From Aquisphaera insulae (lineage in GTDB: Bacteria > Planctomycetota > Planctomycetia > Isosphaerales > Isosphaeraceae): a stretch of DNA of 64,000 nt. A program made the translations under genes and the position numbers. The stretch is from assembly GCF_011064615.1 (NCBI RefSeq), contig NZ_JAALJH010000013.1:1-64000 (forward strand), read 5' to 3'. Shown here piece by piece: positions 9,629 to 18,951 of the stretch. The stretch's first letter is position 1. The number at the start of each line of letters is the position of its first letter. Below the pieces are notes generated by a model. It saw nothing but the letters and a program-made list of their open reading frames with translations. It was not told the origin of the DNA and searched no databases.

Positions 9629-9991
9629 CCTGCTTACCCCACCCCCGGCCGCGACGACCCGCGCAACCGGCCAATCCCTCAAAGGCTTAGATCAAAACAG
9701 GATGATAATCCCTGGTTGCGTGCCGGGTCAAGCCGGGCTCATGTCGTCGTCCTGGGCATGAACCCTCATCGTCTCCCGGTTCCAAGGCGAGGGCTCCACC
9801 CCGGATCGAGAATCGTCGCCGTGTCGACGAACGGCAACGTCCCCGGCGGTGGATGAACTGCAAGCCTCATTGCGCCTTGCGTCAATACGACGGGTTGCGA
9901 ACCGGCATCGCGAGACATCTGGGGTTGAGGACTCCTCGCCTCGGTTCGCAAAATGAGCCGGGAGACGAAACGATCGCGAGGTGACACACGC
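9629..9991. other. divergent intergenic region
   Basis: This 363-bp gap lies between a minus-strand gene and the plus-strand ferrochelatase gene and must hold both promoters. A short AT-richer stretch at about 9680-9715 is the likeliest minus-strand promoter zone, but no convincing -35/-10 pair was found. Nothing coding is seen. Confidence 0.4.
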
Positions 9992-11104
9992 ATGAATCGC
10001 GCCTTGTCCATCACCGAGTACTGTGACGCGAGCGAGCCTCGCGACGTCGCGACCTACGATGCGGTCCTGGTCGTCGGCTTCGGGGGGCCGGAGCGTGGCG
10101 AGGACGTGATGCCGTTCCTCGAGAACGTGACCCGGGGGAAGAACGTCCCCAGGGAGCGGCTCGAGGAGGTCGCCCGGCATTACGACCACTTCGGGGGCCG
10201 AAGCCCGATCAATGCGCATGTCCGGGACCTGATCGCGGCACTGGAGCCGGAGCTCAAGCGTCACGGGGTCCTCCTGCCCGTCTACTGGGGGAATCGGAAC
10301 TGGCATCCCTTCCTGGCCGACACGATCCGGGAGATGGAAGCCGCCGGCATCCGTCGGGCCCTGGCGGTCGTGCTCGCGGCCCACAGCTCCTACTCGGGTT
10401 GTCGGCAGTATCGAGAGGACATCCTTCGGGCGCGCGACGAAGCGGGCCCCAATTCGCCCGCGATCGACAAGGTCCGGGTCTTCTACAATCATCCCGATTT
10501 CATCGCGGCGAACGCCGACCGGATCCGAGAGGCACTGGCGAAGCTGAAGCCCGAGGAGCGGCCGGGCTATCACGTCGTCTTCACGGCCCACAGCATCCCG
10601 GAGTCGATGGCGCGATCCTCGCGCTACGAGGAGCAGCTCGCGGAGTCCTGCCGGCTGGTGGCCGAGGCGCTCGGGCTTGCTGGCGACGGCTGGAGCCTGG
10701 CCTATCAGAGCCGGAGCGGCCGCCCGCAGGATCCCTGGCTCGGCCCCGACATCCTCGATCATCTCCGAGGGAAGAAGTCGGAGGGGACGCCGGGGGTCAT
10801 CGTCCACCCCATCGGCTTCCTGTCCGATCACATGGAAGTCCTCTACGACCTGGACGAGGAGGCGCGGGTCGTCTGCGAGGCGATCTCGCTGCCCATGATC
10901 CGGTCGCGGACCGTGGGGACCCACAGCGGTTTCGTCCGGATGATCCGCGAGCTGATCTGCGAGCGGATCGCGTGCATGCCGGCGGGCGAGCGTCGATCGC
11001 TCGGGCAATTCGGCCCCGATCACGACGTCTGCCCGGTCGATTGCTGTCCCCCGCCGTCGCGGCCCGCCAGGGCCACCGCCGGGGTCGAATCCTCCCAGGG
11101 ATGA
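9992..11104 (+). CDS. hemH: ferrochelatase (HemH/CpfC type) with probable [2Fe-2S] site
   Basis: The enzyme inserts ferrous iron into the porphyrin (protoporphyrin or coproporphyrin III) in the last stages of haem synthesis. The 370-residue protein shows VLVVGFGGPERGEDVMPFL at the N-terminus, the catalytic FTAHSIPESM with its His, and FLSDHMEVLYDLDEEA with the metal-channel acidic residues. The sequence SSYSGCRQYRED and a C-terminal C-PVD-CC cluster resemble the actinobacterial ferrochelatases that carry a [2Fe-2S] cluster. The internal ATG at 9992 with GAGG about 10 nt upstream is preferred to an ATG at 9953. The gene is alone, with no other haem gene nearby. The actinobacteria-like motifs favour the coproporphyrin-dependent branch, but this is inference. 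Confidence 0.93.
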   Translation: MNRALSITEYCDASEPRDVATYDAVLVVGFGGPERGEDVMPFLENVTRGKNVPRERLEEVARHYDHFGGRSPINAHVRDLIAALEPELKRHGVLLPVYWGNRNWHPFLADTIREMEAAGIRRALAVVLAAHSSYSGCRQYREDILRARDEAGPNSPAIDKVRVFYNHPDFIAANADRIREALAKLKPEERPGYHVVFTAHSIPESMARSSRYEEQLAESCRLVAEALGLAGDGWSLAYQSRSGRPQDPWLGPDILDHLRGKKSEGTPGVIVHPIGFLSDHMEVLYDLDEEARVVCEAISLPMIRSRTVGTHSGFVRMIRELICERIACMPAGERRSLGQFGPDHDVCPVDCCPPPSRPARATAGVESSQG

Positions 11105-11310
11105 GTGAGGTCCGCGCCCCCGCAGGTGCGGGAGGCCGGTGGACGGGAGTGGGGCCCGGGCATGGGCCCCCCCGACATCCCCGACTAGCGAAATCCGCCG
11201 TCGTCGTCGTATCATGGCGTCGCTGCCGGATGGGCGGGGTCGCGGGGCGATGCCGTCGCGGCGGATGATCCGCGGCGCGGATCATCGGCGAGACTCGTGG
11301 AGACTGGGAC

Positions 11311-12480
11311 ATGGCCGCGCGTCGTATTCTCCTGATCGAAGACAGCTCCACCATGCGTCGCATGCTGGGGATGATGCTCAAGGGGGAAGGCTACGACGTC
11401 AGGACGGCGGTCGACGGCATGGACGGCCTGGTCAAGGCGCGCGAGGAGCCCCGTCCCGAGCTGATCATCACCGACTATGAGATGCCCGAGCTCGACGGGG
11501 CGGGCGTCTGCCGCGAGGTGAAGAAGGACAAGGACCTCCGGACCATCCCCCTGATCATGCTCACCACCCTGGGTGAGGTGCAGAACAAGATCGCCGGGCT
11601 CGAGGCCGGGGCGGACGACTACATCCAGAAGCCCAAGAGCCCCGACGAGGTCCAGGAGATGTTCGCGCGGATCCGCGCGGCGCTCCGGAACGCGGACCTG
11701 ACCGCCGAGATCGCCGAGCGGAACCGTCAGCTCGAGGCGGCCCACAAGAAGCTGACGTTCGAGCTGGACCTCGCCCGCAAGGTCCAGTTCGCCCTGATGC
11801 CGCGTCCCCCCAAGCCCCGGGGCGTGCTCCAGGTCGCGGTCCGATACACGCCCGCCAATCAGCTCGGCGGCGACGTCTACGATTTCTATCGGTTGGAGAA
11901 CGATCGGCTGGGGATCCTGGTCGCGGACGTCTCCGGCCACGGCGTCAACTCGGCGATGCTCTCCGGCATGGTGAAGGCGCTGGCGGCCACCCTGTCCTTG
12001 GCCGTGCTCGAGCCGGGCGAATTGCTCGCCGGTCTCGACCTGGCCACGGAGCAGTATTTCCCGGAAGGCTACTTCTGCACCGGCTTCTACCTGATCGCGG
12101 ACGAGGACACGGGGCTGGTCCGCTATGCGGGCGTCGGGCATCCGCCGGCCATCGTCATCGGGCCGCACGGGACGCGGACGCTCGACTCCAACCCGGGGAT
12201 GCTCGGGATCGGCATGGTGGACGGGACCGCCGGAGCCTCCGACCGGCTGGAGCCCGGAGAGTCGCTGATCATCTACACGGACGGCCTGACCGACGCGATG
12301 AATCCGGGCGACGTCCTGTTCGGCGAGGAGCGCCTGATGACGGTCCTCCAGTCGCACCACGGCTCCGACCCCACCGAGATCCTCAATCGGCTGGATGAGG
12401 CACTCAACCAGCACACCTCCCCCGGCCGTCCCGCCGACGACATCAACATCATCGTCCTCCAGCGTCCTGCTCGGGGATGA
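11311..12480 (+). CDS. response regulator with PP2C-type (RsbU/SpoIIE-like) phosphatase output
   Basis: The 389-residue protein has a receiver domain at residues 4-122 (acidic pocket ED at 10-11, phospho-acceptor D55 in ITDYEMPELDG, Lys in YIQKP), a helical coiled-coil linker at about 125-160, and a PP2C/SpoIIE phosphatase domain (LGGDVYDFY, VADVSGHGVNSAM, GVGHPPA, YTDGLTDAM) that keeps the metal-binding Asp residues. Such proteins dephosphorylate STAS-domain antagonists in partner-switching circuits. The next gene encodes a STAS protein, its natural substrate. GGAG stands 8 nt before the ATG. It is the first gene of the chemosensory cluster, which suggests that phosphorelay output is turned into a partner switch. 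Confidence 0.92.
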   Translation: MAARRILLIEDSSTMRRMLGMMLKGEGYDVRTAVDGMDGLVKAREEPRPELIITDYEMPELDGAGVCREVKKDKDLRTIPLIMLTTLGEVQNKIAGLEAGADDYIQKPKSPDEVQEMFARIRAALRNADLTAEIAERNRQLEAAHKKLTFELDLARKVQFALMPRPPKPRGVLQVAVRYTPANQLGGDVYDFYRLENDRLGILVADVSGHGVNSAMLSGMVKALAATLSLAVLEPGELLAGLDLATEQYFPEGYFCTGFYLIADEDTGLVRYAGVGHPPAIVIGPHGTRTLDSNPGMLGIGMVDGTAGASDRLEPGESLIIYTDGLTDAMNPGDVLFGEERLMTVLQSHHGSDPTEILNRLDEALNQHTSPGRPADDINIIVLQRPARG

Positions 12481-12640
12481 CTCGCCAGGCCGTGTCCCGC
12501 GTGATAGAATCTTGATGCGGCATCGAACCCGGGGCGGTGGATCGACGTCGAGCCCGACCTCGGGAGCGCGCAGCTCACCTCAGTGTTCTGGTCCAAAGGC
12601 CTCCCGAACTCGGCTCCGAAGGGAGCGGAGGAGCCTTCAC

Positions 12641-12937
12641 TTGGCCGTCGACCGCCCATTACCGCAGAGCATCGCGATCGACGGCCCGGCCACCATCTAC
12701 GAGGCGGCGGCCCTTCGCGTCGTGCTGCGCGACGCCCTCGCCTCGGGTCAGGATCTCGCCATCGACCTCGGCGAGACGGGCAAGTGGGACCTGACCGGGC
12801 TCCAGCTCCTGGTTTCCGCCGTCCAGACCGCCCGAAGCCAGAAAAACGTCATCCGATTCCTCAAGGTCCCCAGGACCTGCACCGAGATCGCCGAGCGATC
12901 GGGGCTCGGCGAGTGGCTCATTTCCGCATCGGAGTGA
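12641..12937 (+). CDS. STAS-domain protein (anti-sigma factor antagonist-like)
   Basis: The 98-residue protein is just one STAS domain: a central QDLAIDLGETGKWDLTGLQL segment followed by helices typical of SpoIIAA/RsbV-like or CheX/LOV-adjacent STAS proteins. The phosphorylatable Ser/Thr usually found at the start of helix 2 (DSTG) is here KWDLTG, so a Thr is present one step later than in SpoIIAA. The TTG at 12641 is chosen because GGAGGAG lies 7 nt upstream and the product then has exact STAS length; upstream in-frame ATGs add a low-complexity Ser/Arg stretch that overlaps the phosphatase gene. It is likely the substrate or partner of the preceding PP2C protein. Confidence 0.82.
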   Translation: MAVDRPLPQSIAIDGPATIYEAAALRVVLRDALASGQDLAIDLGETGKWDLTGLQLLVSAVQTARSQKNVIRFLKVPRTCTEIAERSGLGEWLISASE

Positions 12938-12985
12938 AGACAGACGCGGCTCACGGATCGTGGCACCGCCCAACGAATCGAGGCT

Positions 12986-13351
12986 ATGAGCAAGACCGTC
13001 GTCCATGCCGATGATAGCGCCGCGGTCCGGCACTGGGTCTCCCAGCAGCTCGGCGAGCTGGACGTGAAGGTCTACTCGGTCCCCGACGGCGAGGCCGCGC
13101 TCCGGCTCCTGCGGGACACCCCTTGCGACCTGCTCCTGACCGATCTCGAGATGCCGAACATGGATGGCCTGGCCCTGGTCGCGGCGGTCCGAGAGCTCCC
13201 CGAGCATCGGTTCCTCCCCGTGCTCGTCCTGTCCAGCCACCAGCCCGACGAGTACGAGCCGAACCGGCGGCAGGGCGTCACCGGATGGATGGTCAAGCCC
13301 ATCGATCCCAACCACCTGCGCCGCTGGATTCGTCGAGTCCTCCCGGGCTAG
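12986..13351 (+). CDS. single-domain response regulator (CheY-like)
   Basis: The 121-residue protein is a stand-alone receiver: acidic pair D9-D10, phospho-acceptor D53 in LLTDLEMPNMDG, Ser at SSHQ, and Lys104 in MVKPID. It has no output domain. It lies between the STAS gene and the free Hpt gene and is probably phosphorylated by the CheA encoded downstream. Whether it reaches a flagellar motor, a pilus or another target cannot be told; no flagellar gene is in the window. The GWMVKPID end and the YEPNRRQGVTG insert are closer to PilG/CheY-like receivers of alternative-function systems, but this is a weak hint. Confidence 0.9.
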   Translation: MSKTVVHADDSAAVRHWVSQQLGELDVKVYSVPDGEAALRLLRDTPCDLLLTDLEMPNMDGLALVAAVRELPEHRFLPVLVLSSHQPDEYEPNRRQGVTGWMVKPIDPNHLRRWIRRVLPG

Positions 13352-13628
13352 CGACCGGCTCTTATTCATTGGTACAGTTGACGATGGCCGTTTTCGGGCC
13401 GGTGTGCTCGGGGCTCCGGCACTCCGAGGCGTTGACTTGCGGCCGGAGGCGCCCCCGCCGCCGGCTCTTTTCGAGTTTCTGGTCGCGGGGCCGCTCTCCC
13501 CTCATCTTGTCGTGTAGAGTTGCGAGGTTGGCGTGGTGCGCCAGGCCTCGCCCGGCAGAGCGCCGAACGCGGGCAGATCGAACCGACCGGTCCGCGGGAT
13601 CGTAACGGCTGCGAGGGAGGCGAAGGCG

Positions 13629-13970
13629 GTGAGCGGTGGCAGCAGCGACATGTTCCGTCAGATGTTCTTCGAGGAGGCCCGGGAGCTCCTGGAAGCTCTG
13701 GAGAAGGGGCTCTCCGGCGCCGGACCGGCCGGCGATGAGCCCCGGCGATGGGACCCCGTCTACCGCGCCGCGCACAGCCTGAAGGGGGCCGCGGCCATGG
13801 TGGGATTCGCCGCCATCTCGGAGCAGGCGCTCGCCATGGAAAAGGTCCTCGGGCAGCTCCGGACCGGGAGTCTCTCCTGGGGGGAGGAGACGTCGCGGTC
13901 GCTGGACGAGCAGCGAGTCCGCCTGGCGGAGCTGATCGACGAAGAGGAGACGCGGTTCGGCAACCCCTAG
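13629..13970 (+). CDS. free-standing Hpt phosphotransfer protein
   Basis: The 113-residue protein is a single Hpt four-helix domain with the phosphorylatable His49 in [16 protein letters not shown]. Its start and core (MFRQMFFEEARELLEALEKG) closely parallel the N-terminus of the CheA encoded 25 bp downstream, so it looks like a duplication of the CheA P1 domain. The GTG at 13629 is favoured by GGAGG 8 nt upstream; earlier in-frame starts add an Arg-rich, non-conserved stretch. A separate Hpt next to CheA could pass phosphate between the CheA and the receivers in this cluster, or act as a sink. Confidence 0.85.
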   Translation: MSGGSSDMFRQMFFEEARELLEALEKGLSGAGPAGDEPRRWDPVYRAAHSLKGAAAMVGFAAISEQALAMEKVLGQLRTGSLSWGEETSRSLDEQRVRLAELIDEEETRFGNP

Positions 13971-13994
13971 TAGAAATCGTGAAGGGACCTCGCC

Positions 13995-16469
13995 TTGGCG
14001 ATGGCCGACGACAAGTTCCGGGAGATGTTCTACGAGGAGGCTCGCGAGCTCCTGATCGGCCTGGAAGAGGGCCTGATGGATCTCGAGCGCCGGCAGGGGG
14101 ACCGCGCGCACCTCGACCGGACCTTCCGGGCGGCCCACAGCCTGAAGGGGGCCGCGGCGATGGTCGGCCTCGATCAGATCGCCCGGTTCACGCACGGGAT
14201 CGAGGCGGTCCTGGATCGGATCCGCTCGGGCGACCTGGCGGTCGATTCCGACATCATCACCACGCTCCTGGAGGCGAGGGATCACCTCGCCGCGATGGTC
14301 GAGGGCGAGGCCATCGGCGCGGCCGTCCCGGCCTCGGGCGAGCTGATGGAACGCGTCGCCGCCCTCCTCAAGGGCCGGGGAGCACCGTCACAGCCGGCCC
14401 CGGCCGCGTCCCCGCCTGCGCTCGCGGCGGCCCCGCCGGCCGAGAAACCGACGGAGAGCGTCCCCGAGCCGAAATCGGCCCCGGACGCTCCCAGCCCCGT
14501 GGTGCCGATGCCGGCCGCCGCCGGGCCGCCGGTCACACCACCGGATGCCGCCGCCGTCGAGCCGCCGTCGAGCCCCGCTCCGGTCAAGAAGGCGGCGAGC
14601 CGACGTACGAAGAAGCCGCCGGCCGAGAAGAAGCCGACGGACGAGAAGAAGCCGCGCACCCGTCGGGCCGGCGTCAAGGGGATGGCCCCCGAGGCAACGC
14701 CCGCTCCGGCCGCGGAAGGACGCGTCGTCGGATATCGGATCCAGCTCACCCCGGGCCCGGACACGATGCGCCGGGGCGTCAACCCGCTCGGCGTCCTCGA
14801 CGAGCTGAGGGAGCTCGGGCAGACGACGATCACGACCGACCCCGATGCGGTGCCGGTCCTGGACGAAATCGATCCCGAGCGGTGCTACCTGTCCTGGACG
14901 ATCGACGTCGAGACGGACGCGGACGCGGAACGGCTGAGGGACGTCTTCCTCTTCGTCACTCAGGATTGCACCGTCGCGATCTCGGAGCGGCTGGCCGACG
15001 GCAGCCTCCGGCCCCTGGACGCAGAACCGGCGGAGAAGCCCGTCGTGGCGGTGCCCTATCGACCGGCGTCGACCGAGGCCCCGGTCCCCGATCCCACGGG
15101 CATCGCCCCGGCCCCGGGGCACGGTTCGAACGGGAGCCAAAGCGGCCGCAGTCCGATCCCCGAGGTCCTGGAACCGGTGAGACCGGCCGTGCCGGCGGCG
15201 GCCTCGGGCCCCTCACGGCCGTCGCCTTCGCCCCAGGCCGGCGGCGTGACGCCCCCCTCTCGGCCGCACGCCCGGATCCGGGTCGACGCGATCCAGCTCG
15301 ATGACCTGGTGGGGCTGGCCGGTGAGCTCGTGGTCCTGTCCGACAACCTCCAGGGGATGCGGGAAGACGCGCGGGTGGCGCGGTGGGCTCATGCGTTGGA
15401 GGCCCTGGACCGGGTCAGCCGGGAGATCCGGGACACCACGCTCGAGCTCCGGATGGTCCCCGTGGACGAGCTCTTCTCGCGGTTCCACCGGGTGGTCCGG
15501 GACCTGGCGGACCGGTCGGGCAAGGAGATCGACCTCAAGATCGTCGGCCAGGAGACGCGGCTCGACCGGACCATCATCGAGCGACTCGGCGACCCCATGG
15601 TCCACCTGATCCGCAACGCCGTGGACCATGCGCTGGAGCTGCCGGGGGAGCGAGTCGAGCGGGGAAAGCCCCGGATCGGCAAGATCACGCTGACGGCCGG
15701 CCACGAGGGGGACCGGGTGGCCATCCGGGTGGAGGACGACGGCCGCGGCCTGGACCGCGAGCGGATCGTCCGCAAGGGGATCGCCAAGGGCCTGATCCCG
15801 CCGGGGACATCGCCCGACGATCCGCGGGTGGTCAACCTGATCTTCGAGCCCGGCTTCTCGACCCGGGACAACGTGAGCGAGCTCTCGGGCCGGGGCGTCG
15901 GGCTCGACGTCGTGAGCGATTCCATCCGGGCCCTCCGGGGCAGCCTGTCGGTGGAGAGCACGCCGGGGAAGGGGACCGCCTTCGTCTTCCGGCTCCCCCT
16001 CACCCTGGCGCTCATCGATGGCCTGCTCATCGAGGCGGCCGAGAGCAAGTTCGTGGTCCCGCTCACGCAGGTGGAGGAGTGCGTCTCGCTCAGCGGGATG
16101 GGCCCGGCGCTGGCCCGCGAGCGGCCGTGCGTGTCGGTCCGGGGCGAGCTCGTCCCCATGGTCTCGCTCCGCGATCTCTTCCGGAGCAACGGGCAGGTCC
16201 CCAGGCGGCAGGAGCTGCTGCTGACGCGGCATGCCGGCCAGCGGGTCGGCGTGGCCGTGGACCGGCTCGTCGGCCGCGTGCAGGCCGTGATCCAGTCGCT
16301 CGGCGAGGGGATGCAGGGCTTGAATCGATACTCCGGCGCGACGATCCTGGGTGATGGGAGCGTGTCCTTGATCCTGGATCTGTCCGCCGTCGTCAGCGAG
16401 TCGCTCGTCGCGGATCAAGGTGGCTATTCCACGCCCTCCTTTGGCGTGAGGGCGGAGGTCTTTCGGTGA
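13995..16469 (+). CDS. cheA: chemotaxis histidine kinase CheA
   Basis: The 824-residue kinase has a P1/Hpt domain (residues 6-108, phospho-His48 in [12 protein letters not shown]), a Pro/Ala/Lys-rich linker (about 125-240), a P2-like alpha/beta module (about 243-330), a second linker, the dimerisation domain (about 428-490), the GHKL ATPase (N box [10 protein letters not shown] near 537, G boxes VEDDGRGLD and [11 protein letters not shown] near 632), and a C-terminal CheW-like domain from about 672. All catalytic elements are intact. It phosphorylates the receivers encoded around it and couples to the MCP through CheW. The start may be the TTG at 13995 (AAGGG 7 nt upstream) or the ATG at 14001. 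The stop overlaps the MCP start (GTGA), so the two are translationally coupled. Confidence 0.96.
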   Translation: MAMADDKFREMFYEEARELLIGLEEGLMDLERRQGDRAHLDRTFRAAHSLKGAAAMVGLDQIARFTHGIEAVLDRIRSGDLAVDSDIITTLLEARDHLAAMVEGEAIGAAVPASGELMERVAALLKGRGAPSQPAPAASPPALAAAPPAEKPTESVPEPKSAPDAPSPVVPMPAAAGPPVTPPDAAAVEPPSSPAPVKKAASRRTKKPPAEKKPTDEKKPRTRRAGVKGMAPEATPAPAAEGRVVGYRIQLTPGPDTMRRGVNPLGVLDELRELGQTTITTDPDAVPVLDEIDPERCYLSWTIDVETDADAERLRDVFLFVTQDCTVAISERLADGSLRPLDAEPAEKPVVAVPYRPASTEAPVPDPTGIAPAPGHGSNGSQSGRSPIPEVLEPVRPAVPAAASGPSRPSPSPQAGGVTPPSRPHARIRVDAIQLDDLVGLAGELVVLSDNLQGMREDARVARWAHALEALDRVSREIRDTTLELRMVPVDELFSRFHRVVRDLADRSGKEIDLKIVGQETRLDRTIIERLGDPMVHLIRNAVDHALELPGERVERGKPRIGKITLTAGHEGDRVAIRVEDDGRGLDRERIVRKGIAKGLIPPGTSPDDPRVVNLIFEPGFSTRDNVSELSGRGVGLDVVSDSIRALRGSLSVESTPGKGTAFVFRLPLTLALIDGLLIEAAESKFVVPLTQVEECVSLSGMGPALARERPCVSVRGELVPMVSLRDLFRSNGQVPRRQELLLTRHAGQRVGVAVDRLVGRVQAVIQSLGEGMQGLNRYSGATILGDGSVSLILDLSAVVSESLVADQGGYSTPSFGVRAEVFR

Positions 16470-18340
16470 AACTCTCAATTGGAACCAAGGCGACCGTGGC
16501 CCTGGTGGCGTTCGGGCTGATCCCGGCGCTCATCATCGCCGCCTTCACGTACTACTCCGCCGAGGACTTCATGTCCCGGCAGAATACCCTCATCAAGGTG
16601 GCGGCCTCGTCCATCAGCGAGCACGCCCGGCTGCTGATGCAGAAGAACGCCGAGCTCTCCCGCAGGGGCGAGAAGCCGGCGGAGCCTGCCGCATCCAAGC
16701 CGACGGAGCCCGCCTCCCTGAAGTGGGAGCTGACCGCCGACGACCAGGCGGACCTCGAGACGCACATCACCAACACGATCGGGAATGCGAAGCTCGAGAA
16801 TGCGATGGTCTTCGTCGTGGATCCGAAAGATCGGGTCTTGCTCCAGCAGAACAAGACGGGTGGGAACAGCAAGACGCAGACCGAGCTGGACCGGAAGTAC
16901 CAGGGCATGGCGGAGGAGATCGGGCTTTCGACCGGGATCCGCGAGCTGAGCGCGCGGAAGGACCCACCGTCTCCTTCGGAGATCGTCGGTTACTCGCCCG
17001 TCTACTCGGCGCAACGCGCCAACAACGCAGGGCGAGGCTACTACACGCTGGTGGCCGTCCCCAGGAGCACGGCCTACGAAATCATCTACAACAATCAGAT
17101 CACGATGTCGCTGATCTTGCTGGCCACTCTCGTGATCACAAGCGTCCTCGGTTATCTCTTCGGCAGGTGGTTCGTAAGGCCCCTGGTCGAGATCAAGGAC
17201 GTGACCGAGGCGCTGCATCAGGGCCGCCTCGACCTGCGGACGAACGTCCAGCGCAATGACGAGCTCGGCGAGGTGGCGACCCTGACGAATCAGGTCGTCA
17301 CCCGCCTCTCCGAGGTCATCAGCCAGATCCGGATGATGACCTCGTCGGTCTCGACCGCCAGCAGCCAGCTCAATTCGAGCGCCCAGCAGCTCTCGCAGGG
17401 GGCCACGGAGCAGGCGGCGACCATCCAGGAAATCGCCAGCAGCCTGTCGAACGTGGACGCCTCGGTGGCCCGGAACGCCCAGCATGCCCGCGACACCGCG
17501 CGGACCGCCAACGAGGCGAGCGGCCAGGCGGAGCGGGGCGGGGAGGCGGTGCACGAGACCGTGGCCGCAATGCGTGAGATCACCCAGAAAATCCTGGTCG
17601 TCGAGGACATCGCCTACCAGACCAACCTGCTGGCCCTGAACGCCGCCATCGAGGCCGCCCGGGCCGGGACCCACGGCAAGGGCTTCGCGGTGGTGGCCGG
17701 CGAGGTCCGCAAGCTCGCGGAGCGGAGTCAGGCCGCCGCGCAGCAGATCAGCGACCTGGCCAAGCGGAGCGTCTCCGTCGCCGAGAATGCCGGCGGCCTG
17801 CTCGAACGAACGGTCCCGATGATCCGGGCGACCTCGGACCTGATCTCGGAGATCGCCGCCGCGTCCCAGCAGCAGATGGCGGCCATCCGCGAGATCAACA
17901 TCGGCGTCCGCCAGTTGGAGGAGGTGGTGCAGCAGAACGCGGCGGCGGCGGCCGAGCTGGCGGCGACCTCCACGGACCTTGCCTCCCAGTCCTCCGGCCT
18001 GCAGCACAAGGTCGAGTTCTTTCACCTCGACCCCTCGGCGAGCGGATTCAGCGCCCCGCCACCGCCCAGGCCGCCGTCGCGGAGCCTGGGAAAGCCGCCG
18101 GGCCGGGCTCCGCAGAGACTCCACATCCCCCGGCTCCCCTCCCCGATGCCCTCGCTCACCAAGCCCGTGGACGGCACGAGTCATCCTCAGCCTGGACCGG
18201 CGCACACCGCGGCGGGAGGGAACTCGCACCCCGCCCCGCCGCCGACTCATGGCTCGCCGCCCCTCGAACTCCCCCAGAAGGGAGGGGTCTTCGTCGACCT
18301 GAACATGAATGACGACGAAAACTTTGAGAGATTCTCGTAA
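16466..18340 (+). CDS. methyl-accepting chemotaxis protein with C-terminal tether tail
   Basis: The 624-residue receptor has a first membrane helix (about 9-28), a periplasmic sensor region of about 180 residues (with coiled and Asp/Lys-rich parts; family not recognised), a second helix ([20 protein letters not shown], about 212-235), a HAMP domain, and an MCP signalling domain with the hairpin tip [20 protein letters not shown]. After the signalling domain comes a Pro-rich flexible tail (about 535-610) that ends in [13 protein letters not shown] fits the CheR-docking pentapeptide pattern (NWETF in E. coli). It starts with GTG inside the last codons of cheA. It is the only receptor gene in the cluster, so it is probably the dedicated sensor. 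Confidence 0.95.
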   Translation: MKLSIGTKATVALVAFGLIPALIIAAFTYYSAEDFMSRQNTLIKVAASSISEHARLLMQKNAELSRRGEKPAEPAASKPTEPASLKWELTADDQADLETHITNTIGNAKLENAMVFVVDPKDRVLLQQNKTGGNSKTQTELDRKYQGMAEEIGLSTGIRELSARKDPPSPSEIVGYSPVYSAQRANNAGRGYYTLVAVPRSTAYEIIYNNQITMSLILLATLVITSVLGYLFGRWFVRPLVEIKDVTEALHQGRLDLRTNVQRNDELGEVATLTNQVVTRLSEVISQIRMMTSSVSTASSQLNSSAQQLSQGATEQAATIQEIASSLSNVDASVARNAQHARDTARTANEASGQAERGGEAVHETVAAMREITQKILVVEDIAYQTNLLALNAAIEAARAGTHGKGFAVVAGEVRKLAERSQAAAQQISDLAKRSVSVAENAGGLLERTVPMIRATSDLISEIAAASQQQMAAIREINIGVRQLEEVVQQNAAAAAELAATSTDLASQSSGLQHKVEFFHLDPSASGFSAPPPPRPPSRSLGKPPGRAPQRLHIPRLPSPMPSLTKPVDGTSHPQPGPAHTAAGGNSHPAPPPTHGSPPLELPQKGGVFVDLNMNDDENFERFS

Positions 18341-18350
18341 GCTAGGGGGC

Positions 18351-18412
18351 CGGTCGACCGCCCGCTAACGCTGGTTCTTCCTTGTCGAGCCCGGACGTCT
18401 TCGCAAGTCCGG
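18351..18412. other. palindrome and small hairpin between mcp and cheW
   Basis: The 103-bp gap contains a 10-bp palindrome CGGTCGACCG (18351-18360) and a hairpin with 6-bp arms CCGGAC (18391-18396) and GTCCGG (18407-18412) around a 10-nt loop. No T-tract follows, so it is unlikely to be a full terminator; it could set relative expression of the receptor and the downstream adaptor. Confidence 0.35.
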
Positions 18413-18443
18413 ACGGTTGCTGATAGAGAATGAAGGACCCGGC

Positions 18444-18950
18444 ATGGTCAACGACGCAACCGAGACAAATCTCGAGCAAGAGCGGGATCGGGCGGAGTCC
18501 TATGTCATATTTAGACTGGGGGGGGAGGGCTATGCCCTCGAGGTGATGCGGGTCCAGGAGGTCCTGGACGTCCAGTCCATGACCGAGGTCCCCGGCGGCT
18601 CGAAATCGCTCCTGGGCGTGATCAACCTTCGCGGTCACGTGGTCCCAGTGTATGATTTGCGTATTCCGTTTGGACTTGTGGCCAACGCCAATCCTTCGAA
18701 GTCGCCCAGCGTCCTGATCGTCGAGACCGAGGCGGGCAACGACTCGAGAGTCACCGGGCTGGTCGTGGATCGCGTCTCGGATGTCCTCGAGTTTTCCCCT
18801 GAAGAGATGCAACCCTCACCGCAGCTTGGACTTGGAAAGGCAACGCCGTTCGTCCGCGGATTGATCCGTCACCAGGATGCCTTTCTGCTCGTACTGGATG
18901 TGGACCGGGTCTTCTCAGCCTTGTCGCGGCTGAATGGCGAGGGAGCTTAA
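18444..18950 (+). CDS. cheW: CheW adaptor protein
   Basis: The 168-residue protein is a single CheW/SH3-like domain: SYVIFRLGGEGYALEVMRVQ, SLLGVINLRGHVVPVYDLR and VTGLVVDRVSDVL are hallmark segments. It couples the receptor to CheA. The ATG at 18444 has AAGGA 6 nt upstream and is preferred to an upstream TTG at 18417. CheR follows at once, so the two are probably coupled. Confidence 0.94.
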   Translation: MVNDATETNLEQERDRAESYVIFRLGGEGYALEVMRVQEVLDVQSMTEVPGGSKSLLGVINLRGHVVPVYDLRIPFGLVANANPSKSPSVLIVETEAGNDSRVTGLVVDRVSDVLEFSPEEMQPSPQLGLGKATPFVRGLIRHQDAFLLVLDVDRVFSALSRLNGEGA

Positions 18951-18951
18951 A

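Noticed and set aside
11212..12414. 400-codon minus-strand open frame opposite the response regulator-PP2C gene
   Set aside because: High-GC antisense shadow: composition rich in Arg, Gly, Asp, Val and His with no motif, while the plus strand carries clear domains.
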